A stretch of 6,923 nt of DNA, from the NCBI GenBank assembly GCA_028703215.1, contig JAQVNH010000055.1, positions 1 through 6,923 on the forward strand, written 5' to 3'. How positions within the stretch are numbered: position 1 is the stretch's first letter; every line of letters begins with the position of its first letter. Source of the stretch: Eubacteriales bacterium. GTDB taxonomy: Bacteria > Bacillota > Clostridia > Acetivibrionales > STF1-152. The notes beneath the pieces were generated by a model. The model was not told the DNA's origin. It saw nothing but the letters and a program-made list of their open reading frames with translations, and ran no database searches. Below, one piece after another: positions 1 through 6,097 of this stretch. The position numbers were made by a program, and so were the translations under genes.

Positions 1-767
1 CGGACGCAGACGGCCAGCACCTGCCGGAGGATATACTTAATGTTGGTGAAGCATTGCAGAAAAATCCCGGTTCGCTGGTGGTAGGGAAAAGAAAGTTCGA
101 CAAAAACGTCCCGCTCAGAAGCAGAGTGGGCAACGGGATCGACAGGGTCGTGTTTTACCTGGTAACGGGAGTAAAGGTATATGATACGCAAACAGGACTT
201 CGGGGATTCGGAACGGAAAGGATCGCGGAATTTAAGGAGCTCAAAGGCGAAAGATATGAGCTTGAGATGAATGTGCTTCTGTACGCGGCAAAGGCTGGAA
301 TACTAATATTCGAGGTGCCGATAAGCACGGTTTATATCGAATCGAATGCCTCATCGCACTTCAATGTATTATTAGACTCGATCAGGATCTATTCGATAAT
401 ACTAAAATTTATGGCCTCTTCGTTTGTCTCTTTTTTAATAGACCTTTGTTTTTTGCTGCTGATGAGAGAACTCACCAAAGGCTTAGACACCTACTTGTCC
501 TTGATTATCAGTGTTGTTATCGCAAAAATCGCGGGGACATTATTCAATTACTCGGTAAACCGCAAATTTGTTTTCCGGGGGAAAAAGCTCGAAAGCATAA
601 AACGTTATTACCTTGTCATAACAGCGCTTCTTTGTCTCAATTATTCCTTGATTTGGCTGTTTTATCAGACCCTGGGTATTCCTCTGGTCTGGTCTAAAAT
701 ATTTACAGAGCTTATGCTGTATCCTGTCAATTTCATGTTACAGAAACAATATGTATTTAAGGAATAA
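1..767 (+). CDS. Glycosyltransferase family 2 / GtrA fusion protein, 5'-truncated by window edge
   Basis: This is the 3' part of a gene that begins before the window; its frame is open from base 3, giving 254 visible residues. The first visible residues, DADGQH, are the DxD-type metal and nucleotide-sugar motif of dolichyl-/polyprenyl-phosphate sugar synthases (GT2, DPM1-like). The motif DTQTGLRG follows at visible residues 61-68, as is typical of the same family. From about residue 135 the protein becomes a GtrA-like membrane domain with four hydrophobic helices (about 135-154, 163-182, 203-221, 230-247) and the usual NR-KFVF and QKQYVF positions. By family knowledge, such proteins put a sugar on a polyprenyl phosphate and help pass it across the membrane for cell-wall or surface glycan decoration. 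A TTG at 54 could be taken as a start, but it would cut off the catalytic DxD motif, so I reject it. The sugar donor cannot be read from the sequence. Confidence 0.9.
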   Translation, partial: DADGQHLPEDILNVGEALQKNPGSLVVGKRKFDKNVPLRSRVGNGIDRVVFYLVTGVKVYDTQTGLRGFGTERIAEFKELKGERYELEMNVLLYAAKAGILIFEVPISTVYIESNASSHFNVLLDSIRIYSIILKFMASSFVSFLIDLCFLLLMRELTKGLDTYLSLIISVVIAKIAGTLFNYSVNRKFVFRGKKLESIKRYYLVITALLCLNYSLIWLFYQTLGIPLVWSKIFTELMLYPVNFMLQKQYVFKE

Positions 768-796
768 AATCCTGTGGCTGGAAGACGAAATATTAT

Positions 797-824
797 TTTA
801 CATTTACAGTTTATGGAATATAAT
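797..824 (+). promoter_or_regulatory. Predicted sigma-A-type promoter for the zinc-ribbon gene
   Basis: A perfect -10 box TATAAT lies at 819-824. It is preceded by TTTACA at 797-802, a five-of-six match to TTGACA, with a 16-nt spacer. TTTACA is directly repeated at 803-808, but only the upstream copy has a workable spacing. Transcription would start near 831, leaving a leader of about 60 nt before the ATG at 890. No hairpin followed by a T-run is visible between 768 and 796, so read-through from the glycosyltransferase gene is also possible. Confidence 0.65.
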
Positions 825-874
825 GGACATAAGGTTGAAAATGAAATAATTGCGTGATATCAACAATAAAATTC

Positions 875-883
875 AAAGGGGGA
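875..883 (+). promoter_or_regulatory. Ribosome-binding site that fixes the start at 890
   Basis: The purine-rich AAAGGGGGA sits 6 nt before the ATG at 890. An in-frame GTG at 854 would give a protein 12 residues longer, but it has no Shine-Dalgarno sequence, and this site would then lie inside the coding region. The ATG also places the first zinc-ribbon cysteine at residue 3, which is usual for this kind of protein. Confidence 0.8.
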
Positions 884-889
884 AATGCC

Positions 890-1504
890 ATGTTCTGTCC
901 GAATTGCGGAGCACAGATGGAAGGGTCGCCGAAGTTTTGCGGAGTATGCGGCCAGCCGATCGGAGAAGGAAATAATGGAGCTGATGCAATGCAGCCGGCT
1001 CCCGTGCAGTATCAAAAAGCAAAAGTCAAGAGCAAAACACTTCTTATCGGAGTTGCCGTCGCGGCCATTGCAATATTGGCTTTAGTTCTGATTTTTTCGG
1101 GCGGCGGCTCGGATGAAAAAGGATATACAAAGCTGATAGACAATTATTTCAGCGCTGTTGAGAAAAACAATGAAAAGGCTGTTAAAGCGCTGATCCCAGA
1201 CGATTTTATAAAATTTTACGAAGATAATTTAGGGACGGATCTGACATTAGATGTTGTGGACAATTTGTATTATTCTTATGGAAATAAAATAACTTCCTGG
1301 GAAATAACATCCGCAACTGAAATCAAGGGCGATGATTTGTCTGTCGGGTTGAATGCTTTAGGAATAAAAGAAAGCCGGGTCAAGGGCGCATACGATCTGG
1401 CTATCAAAGTCGTATTCGGAGGGCCTGACGATTTTTCAACCGAAACAGTCGAGATCAGCACAATAAATATGGACGGAAAATGGTCTCTGATAGGCGTTTA
1501 TTGA
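890..1504 (+). CDS. Zinc-ribbon, single-pass membrane protein with extracytoplasmic NTF2-like/DUF4878-like domain
   Basis: This is a 204-residue protein. Residues 1-21 form a CxxC-x10-CxxC zinc ribbon (C3, C6, C17, C20; CPNCG and CGVCG). A flexible Gln/Pro/Lys linker follows, then one strongly hydrophobic helix at about 51-69 and a Gly/Ser-rich exit. Lysines precede the helix and the remainder is acidic, so the zinc ribbon should face the cytoplasm and residues 75-204 the outside. The outer part (YTKLIDNYFSAVEKNNEKAV, ending in DGKWSLIGVY) resembles the small NTF2-like/DUF4878-type domains of Gram-positive surface proteins; that assignment is by pattern only. The gene has its own promoter and a strong ribosome-binding site. 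Such zinc_ribbon-TM proteins are common in Bacillota but mostly uncharacterised. A role in sensing or envelope upkeep is a guess. Confidence 0.85.
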   Translation: MFCPNCGAQMEGSPKFCGVCGQPIGEGNNGADAMQPAPVQYQKAKVKSKTLLIGVAVAAIAILALVLIFSGGGSDEKGYTKLIDNYFSAVEKNNEKAVKALIPDDFIKFYEDNLGTDLTLDVVDNLYYSYGNKITSWEITSATEIKGDDLSVGLNALGIKESRVKGAYDLAIKVVFGGPDDFSTETVEISTINMDGKWSLIGVY

Positions 1505-1527
1505 TAAAAATAAAATAAAAATATAAA
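1501..1527 (+). promoter_or_regulatory. Possible promoter for the nucleotidase operon
   Basis: TTGATA at 1501-1506 overlaps the stop codon of the previous gene and matches TTGACA at five of six positions. TATAAA at 1522-1527 matches the -10 consensus at five of six positions. The spacer is only 15 nt, shorter than ideal. Further TATAAA copies lie at 1528, 1534 and 1540 because of the hexamer repeat. The region is so AT-rich that chance matches are expected, so this is a weak call. No terminator-like hairpin is seen after 1504. Confidence 0.35.
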
Positions 1528-1544
1528 TATAAATATAAATATAA
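1521..1544. repeat. Hexanucleotide tandem repeat (ATATAA)x4
   Basis: Four perfect head-to-tail copies of ATATAA fill bases 1521-1544. They are flanked on the left by degenerate A-rich TAAAA units from 1507. The tract lies in the 63-bp gap between the zinc-ribbon and nucleotidase genes, 11 nt before the GGAGG ribosome-binding site at 1556-1560. Each copy offers one TATAAA -10-like box, so copy number could influence transcription. Confidence 0.85.
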
Positions 1545-1567
1545 AACATTTAATCGGAGGGCTTATT

Positions 1568-3031
1568 GTGAAAAACCTGAAAAAACTCACAATTTTACAT
1601 TCAAATGACATGCACGGCGATTTTTTGGCCGAAAATGTCGATCAAAAGCTGGTTGGCGGCGTATCAATGCTGTCGGGATATGTCAGCGAGGTTCGGAAAA
1701 AAGAAAAAAACACGCTGTATGTGATTGCCGGAGACATGTTTCGGGGTTCGGTCATCGATGCAGAGTATAAAGGGTTGTCGACCATAGAGATCATGAATAT
1801 TATTTCGCCTGATGTGGTAGCGATCGGCAACCATGAAACCGACTACGGAATTGCGCATCTGCTGTTCCTCGAAAAATGCGCCAAGTTTCCGATCATAAAT
1901 GCGAATCTGTTTATTACGACCAATCACGCCAGACTTTTCAAACCTTATTACATCAAGGAAATAGATGGCATGAAGATAATGTTTATAGGCATTATAACTG
2001 AAGAAATTCTTGCTCAGGCAAAAAAAGAGGCGATCATATCTTCGTTTATCGACATCGGCGAAGCGGCCAGGGAAATCGGAGTGATATGCAACAGCTATAA
2101 GAGCATTGACATAGATTTTACCGTCATTCTTTCACATATCGGATTTGAAGAGGATAAGAAGTTGGCGAAGCTTCTCGATCCGGACTGGGGCGTTGACCTT
2201 ATCATAGGCGGACATTCTCACACATTGATGGATGAGCCATACAAGGAGAACGGTATTCTTATTGCTCAGGCAGGCACCGGAACAGATCAAATTGGTCGTT
2301 TTGACATTGAGATCGATACCGACCTCAATGCCGTAGATTCTTTTACATGGAAATGCGTACCGATAAATGAGAAAAATTGTCCGCGTGACGTGGAATTGGA
2401 GGATATGATCAAGAAATTCAAGGATGTTACAGATGTTAAATATGCAAGATTTATAACGCGTTTTAAGAAACAGCTTCTTCATCCGACGCGCTTTCAGGAA
2501 ACTGAACTCGGGAACATGTTTGCCGATATCCTTCAGGAGTCGCTGGGATTGGATATAATGCTCATGGCATCAGGAAGCATAAGAAAAACGCAGCTCGGTC
2601 CTGTGGTGACTTTCGAGGATCTCACCGAAACATATCCTTATGACGACAGCATCCATCTGATAAAGGTAACGGGGGAACAGCTTCGCAAAATGCTTGCGCA
2701 TGTATTTCACGAAAATTCTTCAGGAGAGCATGCGGAATTCTATCAATACTCCAAAGGCCTTCACGCGGTTTATTCGAAATCCGGGGACAGGCTGACAGAG
2801 CTGAAGTTTAACGGTTCGGATGTTGAAAAAGACAAGATATATACGGTCGGCATACAGCACTATCACTTCCTGAGTATGCAGGACTTTCTTGGAGTCTCGC
2901 TCGCTGAGGTTGAGAAAAACGGGCCGTCCAGGATCATCGCTACTTCATGTCTGGATATAATCGAGGCATTCTGGTCAAATAATCAGCATCTGAACAAAGA
3001 GGTCGAAGGCCGTATCGTTATAGCCGACTAA
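1568..3031 (+). CDS. Leaderless 5'-nucleotidase-family metallophosphatase (UshA/YfkN-like)
   Basis: This is a 487-residue two-domain protein. The N-terminal calcineurin-like metallophosphoesterase domain has the dinuclear metal motifs in order: D14-x-H16 (HSNDMHGD), D56 (AGDMFRGS), N88-H89 (GNHETDYG), H190 (LSHIGFEED) and H216/H218 (GGHSH). The C-terminal half is a 5'-nucleotidase substrate-binding domain (about 300-480; TELGNMFADIL, SGSIR with R339, then YPYDDS). Family enzymes hydrolyse 5'-nucleotides, cyclic nucleotides or nucleotide sugars. Unlike UshA it has no signal peptide: the first metal motif starts about ten residues from the N-terminus, so it should act in the cytoplasm. The substrate-pocket sequences differ from the usual GGGIR, PF and GGDGY forms, so the substrate is open. 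The GTG start is supported by GGAGG at 1556-1560 with a 7-nt spacer. It is probably co-transcribed with the next gene, 17 nt downstream. Confidence 0.9.
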   Translation: MKNLKKLTILHSNDMHGDFLAENVDQKLVGGVSMLSGYVSEVRKKEKNTLYVIAGDMFRGSVIDAEYKGLSTIEIMNIISPDVVAIGNHETDYGIAHLLFLEKCAKFPIINANLFITTNHARLFKPYYIKEIDGMKIMFIGIITEEILAQAKKEAIISSFIDIGEAAREIGVICNSYKSIDIDFTVILSHIGFEEDKKLAKLLDPDWGVDLIIGGHSHTLMDEPYKENGILIAQAGTGTDQIGRFDIEIDTDLNAVDSFTWKCVPINEKNCPRDVELEDMIKKFKDVTDVKYARFITRFKKQLLHPTRFQETELGNMFADILQESLGLDIMLMASGSIRKTQLGPVVTFEDLTETYPYDDSIHLIKVTGEQLRKMLAHVFHENSSGEHAEFYQYSKGLHAVYSKSGDRLTELKFNGSDVEKDKIYTVGIQHYHFLSMQDFLGVSLAEVEKNGPSRIIATSCLDIIEAFWSNNQHLNKEVEGRIVIAD

Positions 3032-3048
3032 AAAGAAGCTGGAATAAC

Positions 3049-4065
3049 ATGCTTGGAAATATGAAAAGATGGACATGTGAAATAATAGAAAACCCTGTAA
3101 AAAAGGCTTTTCCTATTTTGTCGTATCCGTCAGTACAGCTCTTGGGCGTTAGCGTCAAGGATCTGATCCTAAGCAGTGTTTTGCAGGCCCGGGGGATGAA
3201 GCTTATAGCCGACAGGACAGATTCCGCCGCGTCGGTCAGTCTTATGGATCTTTCCGTTGAAGCCGAGTGCTTCGGGGCCCCGGTTCGTTATTCCGACAAC
3301 GAGATTCCCGCAGTTACGGGAAACATAATAAGCTCAGCCGGTCAGGCAGATGCTTTGAAAGTCCCGAAAATAGGTTCAGGCCGAACAAATATATATCTGG
3401 ACGCAGTCACAAAAGCTGTTGAAGCAATATCAGACAGACCAGTATTTGCCGGAGCAATTGGGCCGTTTTCTTTGGCGGGGAGATTGACAGGCGTTTCGAA
3501 GATAATGATATCCTGTTATGATGAACCCGAAATCGTGAATAAGGTTCTGGAAAAAGTCACCGAATTTATCCTCGCCTATTGTCTTGAATTCAAAAAGAGC
3601 GGTGCAAACGGGGTGATATTGGCAGAACCTTTGGCAGGGCTTCTTTCGCCTTCGCTGGCCGAGGAATTTTCAGCCCGGTTTGTGAAAGAGATTGCAGATG
3701 CGGTGCAGGATGACGAATTCATCGTTATATACCACAACTGCGGAAACGGAACTGTCAGGATGATAGATTCGATTTTATCAACAGGCTGCGCGGCATATCA
3801 TTTCGGGAATGCTATAGATATGGCGGAAATGATGCCGCATATCCCCCCGGGTGTTATTGCAATGGGAAATGTGGATCCCGTGGGGGAATTTTGCAACGGA
3901 ACGACGTCATCTATCCGCGGCAGGACTGCTGAGATCCTCAAAAAATGCGGAAGCTATGATAATTTTATTATCTCTTCCGGGTGCGATATCCCTCCGATGG
4001 CAAAATGGGAAAATATCGATGAGTTCTACAAAGCTGCAAGGGATTATTATACTAGAAGAAGATAA
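3049..4065 (+). CDS. Uroporphyrinogen decarboxylase superfamily protein, MtaA/CmuA methyltransferase type
   Basis: This is a 338-residue TIM-barrel protein of the UroD superfamily. It carries the zinc/thiol-activating signature of the MtaA, MtbA and CmuA methyltransferase branch rather than of heme-pathway UroD: H229-x-C231 in YHNCGN, and C312 in SSGCDIPP. Other family blocks are MDLSVEAECFGAPV, GAIGPFSLAGRL, GVILAEPLAGLLSP and MGNVDP. By family knowledge, such proteins move a methyl group between a corrinoid protein and a thiol such as coenzyme M or another acceptor. No corrinoid protein or substrate methyltransferase is encoded nearby, so the partner and acceptor are unknown. The ATG at 3049 has only a weak ribosome-binding site (GGA at 3041-3043). 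An in-frame ATG at 3061 is an alternative that would drop four residues. The 17-nt gap from the nucleotidase suggests one operon. The stop codon lies in a 14-bp tandem repeat. Confidence 0.85.
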   Translation: MLGNMKRWTCEIIENPVKKAFPILSYPSVQLLGVSVKDLILSSVLQARGMKLIADRTDSAASVSLMDLSVEAECFGAPVRYSDNEIPAVTGNIISSAGQADALKVPKIGSGRTNIYLDAVTKAVEAISDRPVFAGAIGPFSLAGRLTGVSKIMISCYDEPEIVNKVLEKVTEFILAYCLEFKKSGANGVILAEPLAGLLSPSLAEEFSARFVKEIADAVQDDEFIVIYHNCGNGTVRMIDSILSTGCAAYHFGNAIDMAEMMPHIPPGVIAMGNVDPVGEFCNGTTSSIRGRTAEILKKCGSYDNFIISSGCDIPPMAKWENIDEFYKAARDYYTRRR

Positions 4066-4108
4066 CAAGAAGAAGATAACAAGAAGGACATAACAAGAAG
4101 GAGACACT
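4053..4108. repeat. 14-bp purine-rich tandem repeat spanning a stop codon and the next ribosome-binding site
   Basis: There are four head-to-tail 14-bp units at 4053-4066, 4067-4080, 4081-4094 and 4095-4108, with the core AAGAAGAAGATAAC. Units 1 and 2 agree at 13 of 14 positions, units 2 and 3 at 12, and unit 4 is more decayed. The first unit encodes the last Arg residues and the TAA stop of the methyltransferase-like gene. The fourth carries AAGGAG at 4098-4103, the ribosome-binding site 7 nt before the ATG at 4111. The gap therefore appears to have grown by duplication of the gene junction. Confidence 0.85.
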
Positions 4109-4110
4109 TC

Positions 4111-5943
4111 ATGAGCAGATTCGGAATATTTGTAGCTAAAACCTTTAAAAACATATCGATAATGGCGCTTCGTTTTCCCGCCGTGCTTATCTCGCTTGCT
4201 GTCAGCATGGTATGTGTCTCGATGCTGATCGAGGGCACTCCCTGGGATGACGATATATTCGGAAGGGTGATAATGTCATGCGTCCTCACAGCCTTTTTGG
4301 GTATTTCAACTGTGTTTTTCGCTGAACGCTTCGCTGCAAAAAAAATAATCAGATTGCTCTTAAATATTGCGGTGCTTATTGCGGGATCGATTTGCTTTTT
4401 ATTTTTTATAACCGGTAATTGGCTTTGGACCGAATTCGTTTATCTTGCTGTGATTTGCTTCATGCTTTTCGCTCTTTTCATATTCATTCCCGCTTACAAA
4501 AAAACGGCCGATTTTGGCAAAATGGCGATCATACACTTTAAATCCGCTTTTACGGCAGTTTTGTACGCTCTGGTCATATTTGCGGGACTCGGGATTATTT
4601 ATTTTACGATAGATTTTTTGTTGGTCGGATTAAATGAGAATATTATGCTTCATGCTGCAAATATCGTATTTTTGTTCTTTATGCCGCTTTATTATCTTGC
4701 GTTGCTTCCTAATTTTTGTTCATCTGAAGATAAGGAGCGTCAAAAATACGAAGAATCGGCAAAATATCCTTCCATACTCGCAGTTCTGGTCTCATATATC
4801 CTTATACCCATATATGCGGTTTTCAGCGGAGTCCTGGCGGCTTACATCGCAAAGATAGTAATGACGCAAGTCTGGCCGGTCGGTGAGATAGGACCCATGG
4901 TGCTCGGATATTCGATTTCCGGGTTTGTGTTGTATTACCTGGCACTGAAACCGGAAAATAAATTTGCCCTTGCCTTCAAAAAGCTGTTTCCATTCTTTCT
5001 CATTCCGATGATCGTGCTGCAGCTCGTTTCATGCGCAATAAGAATTAATGCATACGGTGTTACCGAACCGAGGTACTTCCTGGTGCTGATCGGGATATTC
5101 TCGATATGCTCAGCCGCATATCTCATTTTTTCGAAGGTAAGAGATGCTGCAGCGACTGTACTTATTGCCGCGATTTTTGCGCTGATCTCAATACTGCCGG
5201 GCATAGGAGCTTTCAGCGTATCGAGGATGAGTCAAACACACAGGCTTGAAAGTATTCTTGAGCGAAATAATATGCTCGAAGGAGGGCGGCTTATTTCAGG
5301 CAGTCAGGTCTCGGAATCTGACAGAAACGATATCTCGAGCATTGTTGACTACATGTCCCAAATGAAATATCTCGATAGCCTGAAATGGTTTCCGGAAAAA
5401 CTCAGTGAGAAGGATTCGCTGTCAGCTGAGGAATTTAAAGGCGTATTCGGTTTTGAACCCTATTATTCGGGTCATCTTCCTGACGGGTTTCAATATTATT
5501 ATGCCATGATAGACCCCCTTGAACAGCTCGACATAGAGGGTTATTCAACATTTTTTCAAACAGATTTATACTCGAATGCTATTAACTCGGAGCAACCTGA
5601 ACTCCCGATGTTTTTGGCTGATTTTAGTGTCGGAGATATAAATTTCAAGGCGTATCAGAAAACCGGAGATCAAGGCGAAGCAATAGTCGAGATCAGAAGA
5701 AGCGACTTCAGTTACGTTTTGGAAATTTCAACATTAAGTGTTATGGAGAATATTGTTCAAGCAAATACCGGGGATAATACGTGGAAGGGAAGTCTGCCTG
5801 CCGGTCAGCTTACGGTCAAGGCTGACGGATTGGGAATAAGCGTGGCGCTTGTATTGCAGCAGGCGGGCATAAGATATTCGCAAACTGACGGGTATGAAAC
5901 AAATCATTTAACTGTATATTTTTTGGTGGGAGAATCACAATAA
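4111..5943 (+). CDS. DUF4153-type polytopic membrane protein
   Basis: This is a 610-residue protein. Residues 1-365 are membrane-embedded, with about eleven hydrophobic segments (roughly 22-40, 53-71, 79-100, 107-127, 145-170, 183-199, 221-248, 262-279, 290-309, 322-340, 347-363). It resembles DUF4153 proteins, notably AYGVTEPRYF at 314-323 and the block after the last helix, GAFSVSRMSQTHRLESIL from 366, which is highly typical of that family. Residues about 370-610 form a soluble tail without helices long enough to span a membrane. The molecular function of DUF4153 is not established. The ATG is well placed behind AAGGAG. It sits 45 nt after the methyltransferase-like gene with no promoter visible between them, so it is likely the last gene of that operon. 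No T-run terminator follows the stop. The family call rests on remembered consensus, not a search. Confidence 0.82.
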   Translation: MSRFGIFVAKTFKNISIMALRFPAVLISLAVSMVCVSMLIEGTPWDDDIFGRVIMSCVLTAFLGISTVFFAERFAAKKIIRLLLNIAVLIAGSICFLFFITGNWLWTEFVYLAVICFMLFALFIFIPAYKKTADFGKMAIIHFKSAFTAVLYALVIFAGLGIIYFTIDFLLVGLNENIMLHAANIVFLFFMPLYYLALLPNFCSSEDKERQKYEESAKYPSILAVLVSYILIPIYAVFSGVLAAYIAKIVMTQVWPVGEIGPMVLGYSISGFVLYYLALKPENKFALAFKKLFPFFLIPMIVLQLVSCAIRINAYGVTEPRYFLVLIGIFSICSAAYLIFSKVRDAAATVLIAAIFALISILPGIGAFSVSRMSQTHRLESILERNNMLEGGRLISGSQVSESDRNDISSIVDYMSQMKYLDSLKWFPEKLSEKDSLSAEEFKGVFGFEPYYSGHLPDGFQYYYAMIDPLEQLDIEGYSTFFQTDLYSNAINSEQPELPMFLADFSVGDINFKAYQKTGDQGEAIVEIRRSDFSYVLEISTLSVMENIVQANTGDNTWKGSLPAGQLTVKADGLGISVALVLQQAGIRYSQTDGYETNHLTVYFLVGESQ

Positions 5944-5965
5944 ACAACTATAAGTAGAGAGATAT

Positions 5966-5991
5966 TCAACTTATCGTTGAGATAATCAACG
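5966..5991. repeat. Interlocking inverted repeats, candidate operator or RNA switch
   Basis: TCAAC (5966-5970), GTTGA (5976-5980) and TCAAC (5986-5990) alternate in orientation with exactly 5-nt spacers. The spacers TTATC (5971-5975) and GATAA (5981-5985) are themselves reverse complements. The right-hand arms extend to CGTTGA-gataa-TCAACG at 5975-5991, and the left and right hairpins would exclude each other. No T-run follows, so it is not an intrinsic terminator. It lies in the 154-bp gap before the XRE regulator, where an autoregulatory operator would be expected. Confidence 0.55.
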
Positions 5992-6006
5992 AATGATATA
6001 TTCATT
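5992..6006. repeat. Small dyad AATGA-TATAT-TCATT
   Basis: Five-bp arms AATGA (5992-5996) and TCATT (6002-6006) flank the 5-nt spacer TATAT. The dyad follows the larger inverted repeat after a single G and keeps its arm-and-spacer size of five. It could be another half-site pair for the same DNA-binding protein. In an AT-rich gap a chance origin cannot be excluded. Confidence 0.4.
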
Positions 6007-6029
6007 TTACCGTTTCCCGACTGTAAAAT
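6004..6029. repeat. Dyad ATTTTAC-N12-GTAAAAT upstream of the XRE gene
   Basis: Perfect 7-bp inverted arms lie at 6004-6010 and 6023-6029 around a 12-nt spacer, about 70-95 bp before the start at 6098. The right arm contains TAAAAT (6024-6029), a possible -10 box, with TTCATT (6001-6006) 17 nt upstream as a poor -35. If that promoter is real, a protein bound to the dyad would cover it. This arrangement fits an autoregulated XRE gene but is not proof of one. Confidence 0.45.
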
Positions 6030-6055
6030 TAAGCTGCAGCAACAAGGTCATCATT

Positions 6056-6087
6056 ATCAGACAGGCGGGTATCAGATAATAATCAGG
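6056..6087. repeat. Three short ATCAG direct repeats in the leader before the XRE gene
   Basis: ATCAGA occurs at 6056-6061 and 6071-6076, and ATCAGG at 6082-6087. The third copy runs into the ribosome-binding site AGGGGG (6085-6090), which is 7 nt before the ATG at 6098. The copies start 15 and 11 bp apart, so spacing is not strictly helical. They may be protein-binding half-sites or chance. Confidence 0.3.
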
Positions 6088-6097
6088 GGGTCATAAA

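Noticed and set aside
54..767. TTG at 54 as the start of a separate 237-residue GtrA-like gene
   Set aside because: The frame is open to the left edge and reads the GT2 DADGQH motif there, so this is an internal codon of a longer gene.
854..889. GTG at 854 as the start of the zinc-ribbon gene
   Set aside because: There is no ribosome-binding site before it, and a very good one lies inside the extra stretch, correctly spaced for the ATG at 890.
2132..2482. Antisense open frame of 116 codons within the nucleotidase gene
   Set aside because: It lies entirely opposite a well-supported conserved coding region and shows no family motif.
3049..4065. Heme-pathway uroporphyrinogen decarboxylase (HemE)
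   Set aside because: The H-x-C and later C zinc-ligand signature is that of the MtaA/CmuA methyltransferase branch, and no heme genes are nearby.
5975..5991. Hairpin CGTTGA-gataa-TCAACG as a transcription terminator for the DUF4153 gene
   Set aside because: The stem is AT-balanced and no T-run follows; an operator or RNA switch explains it better.
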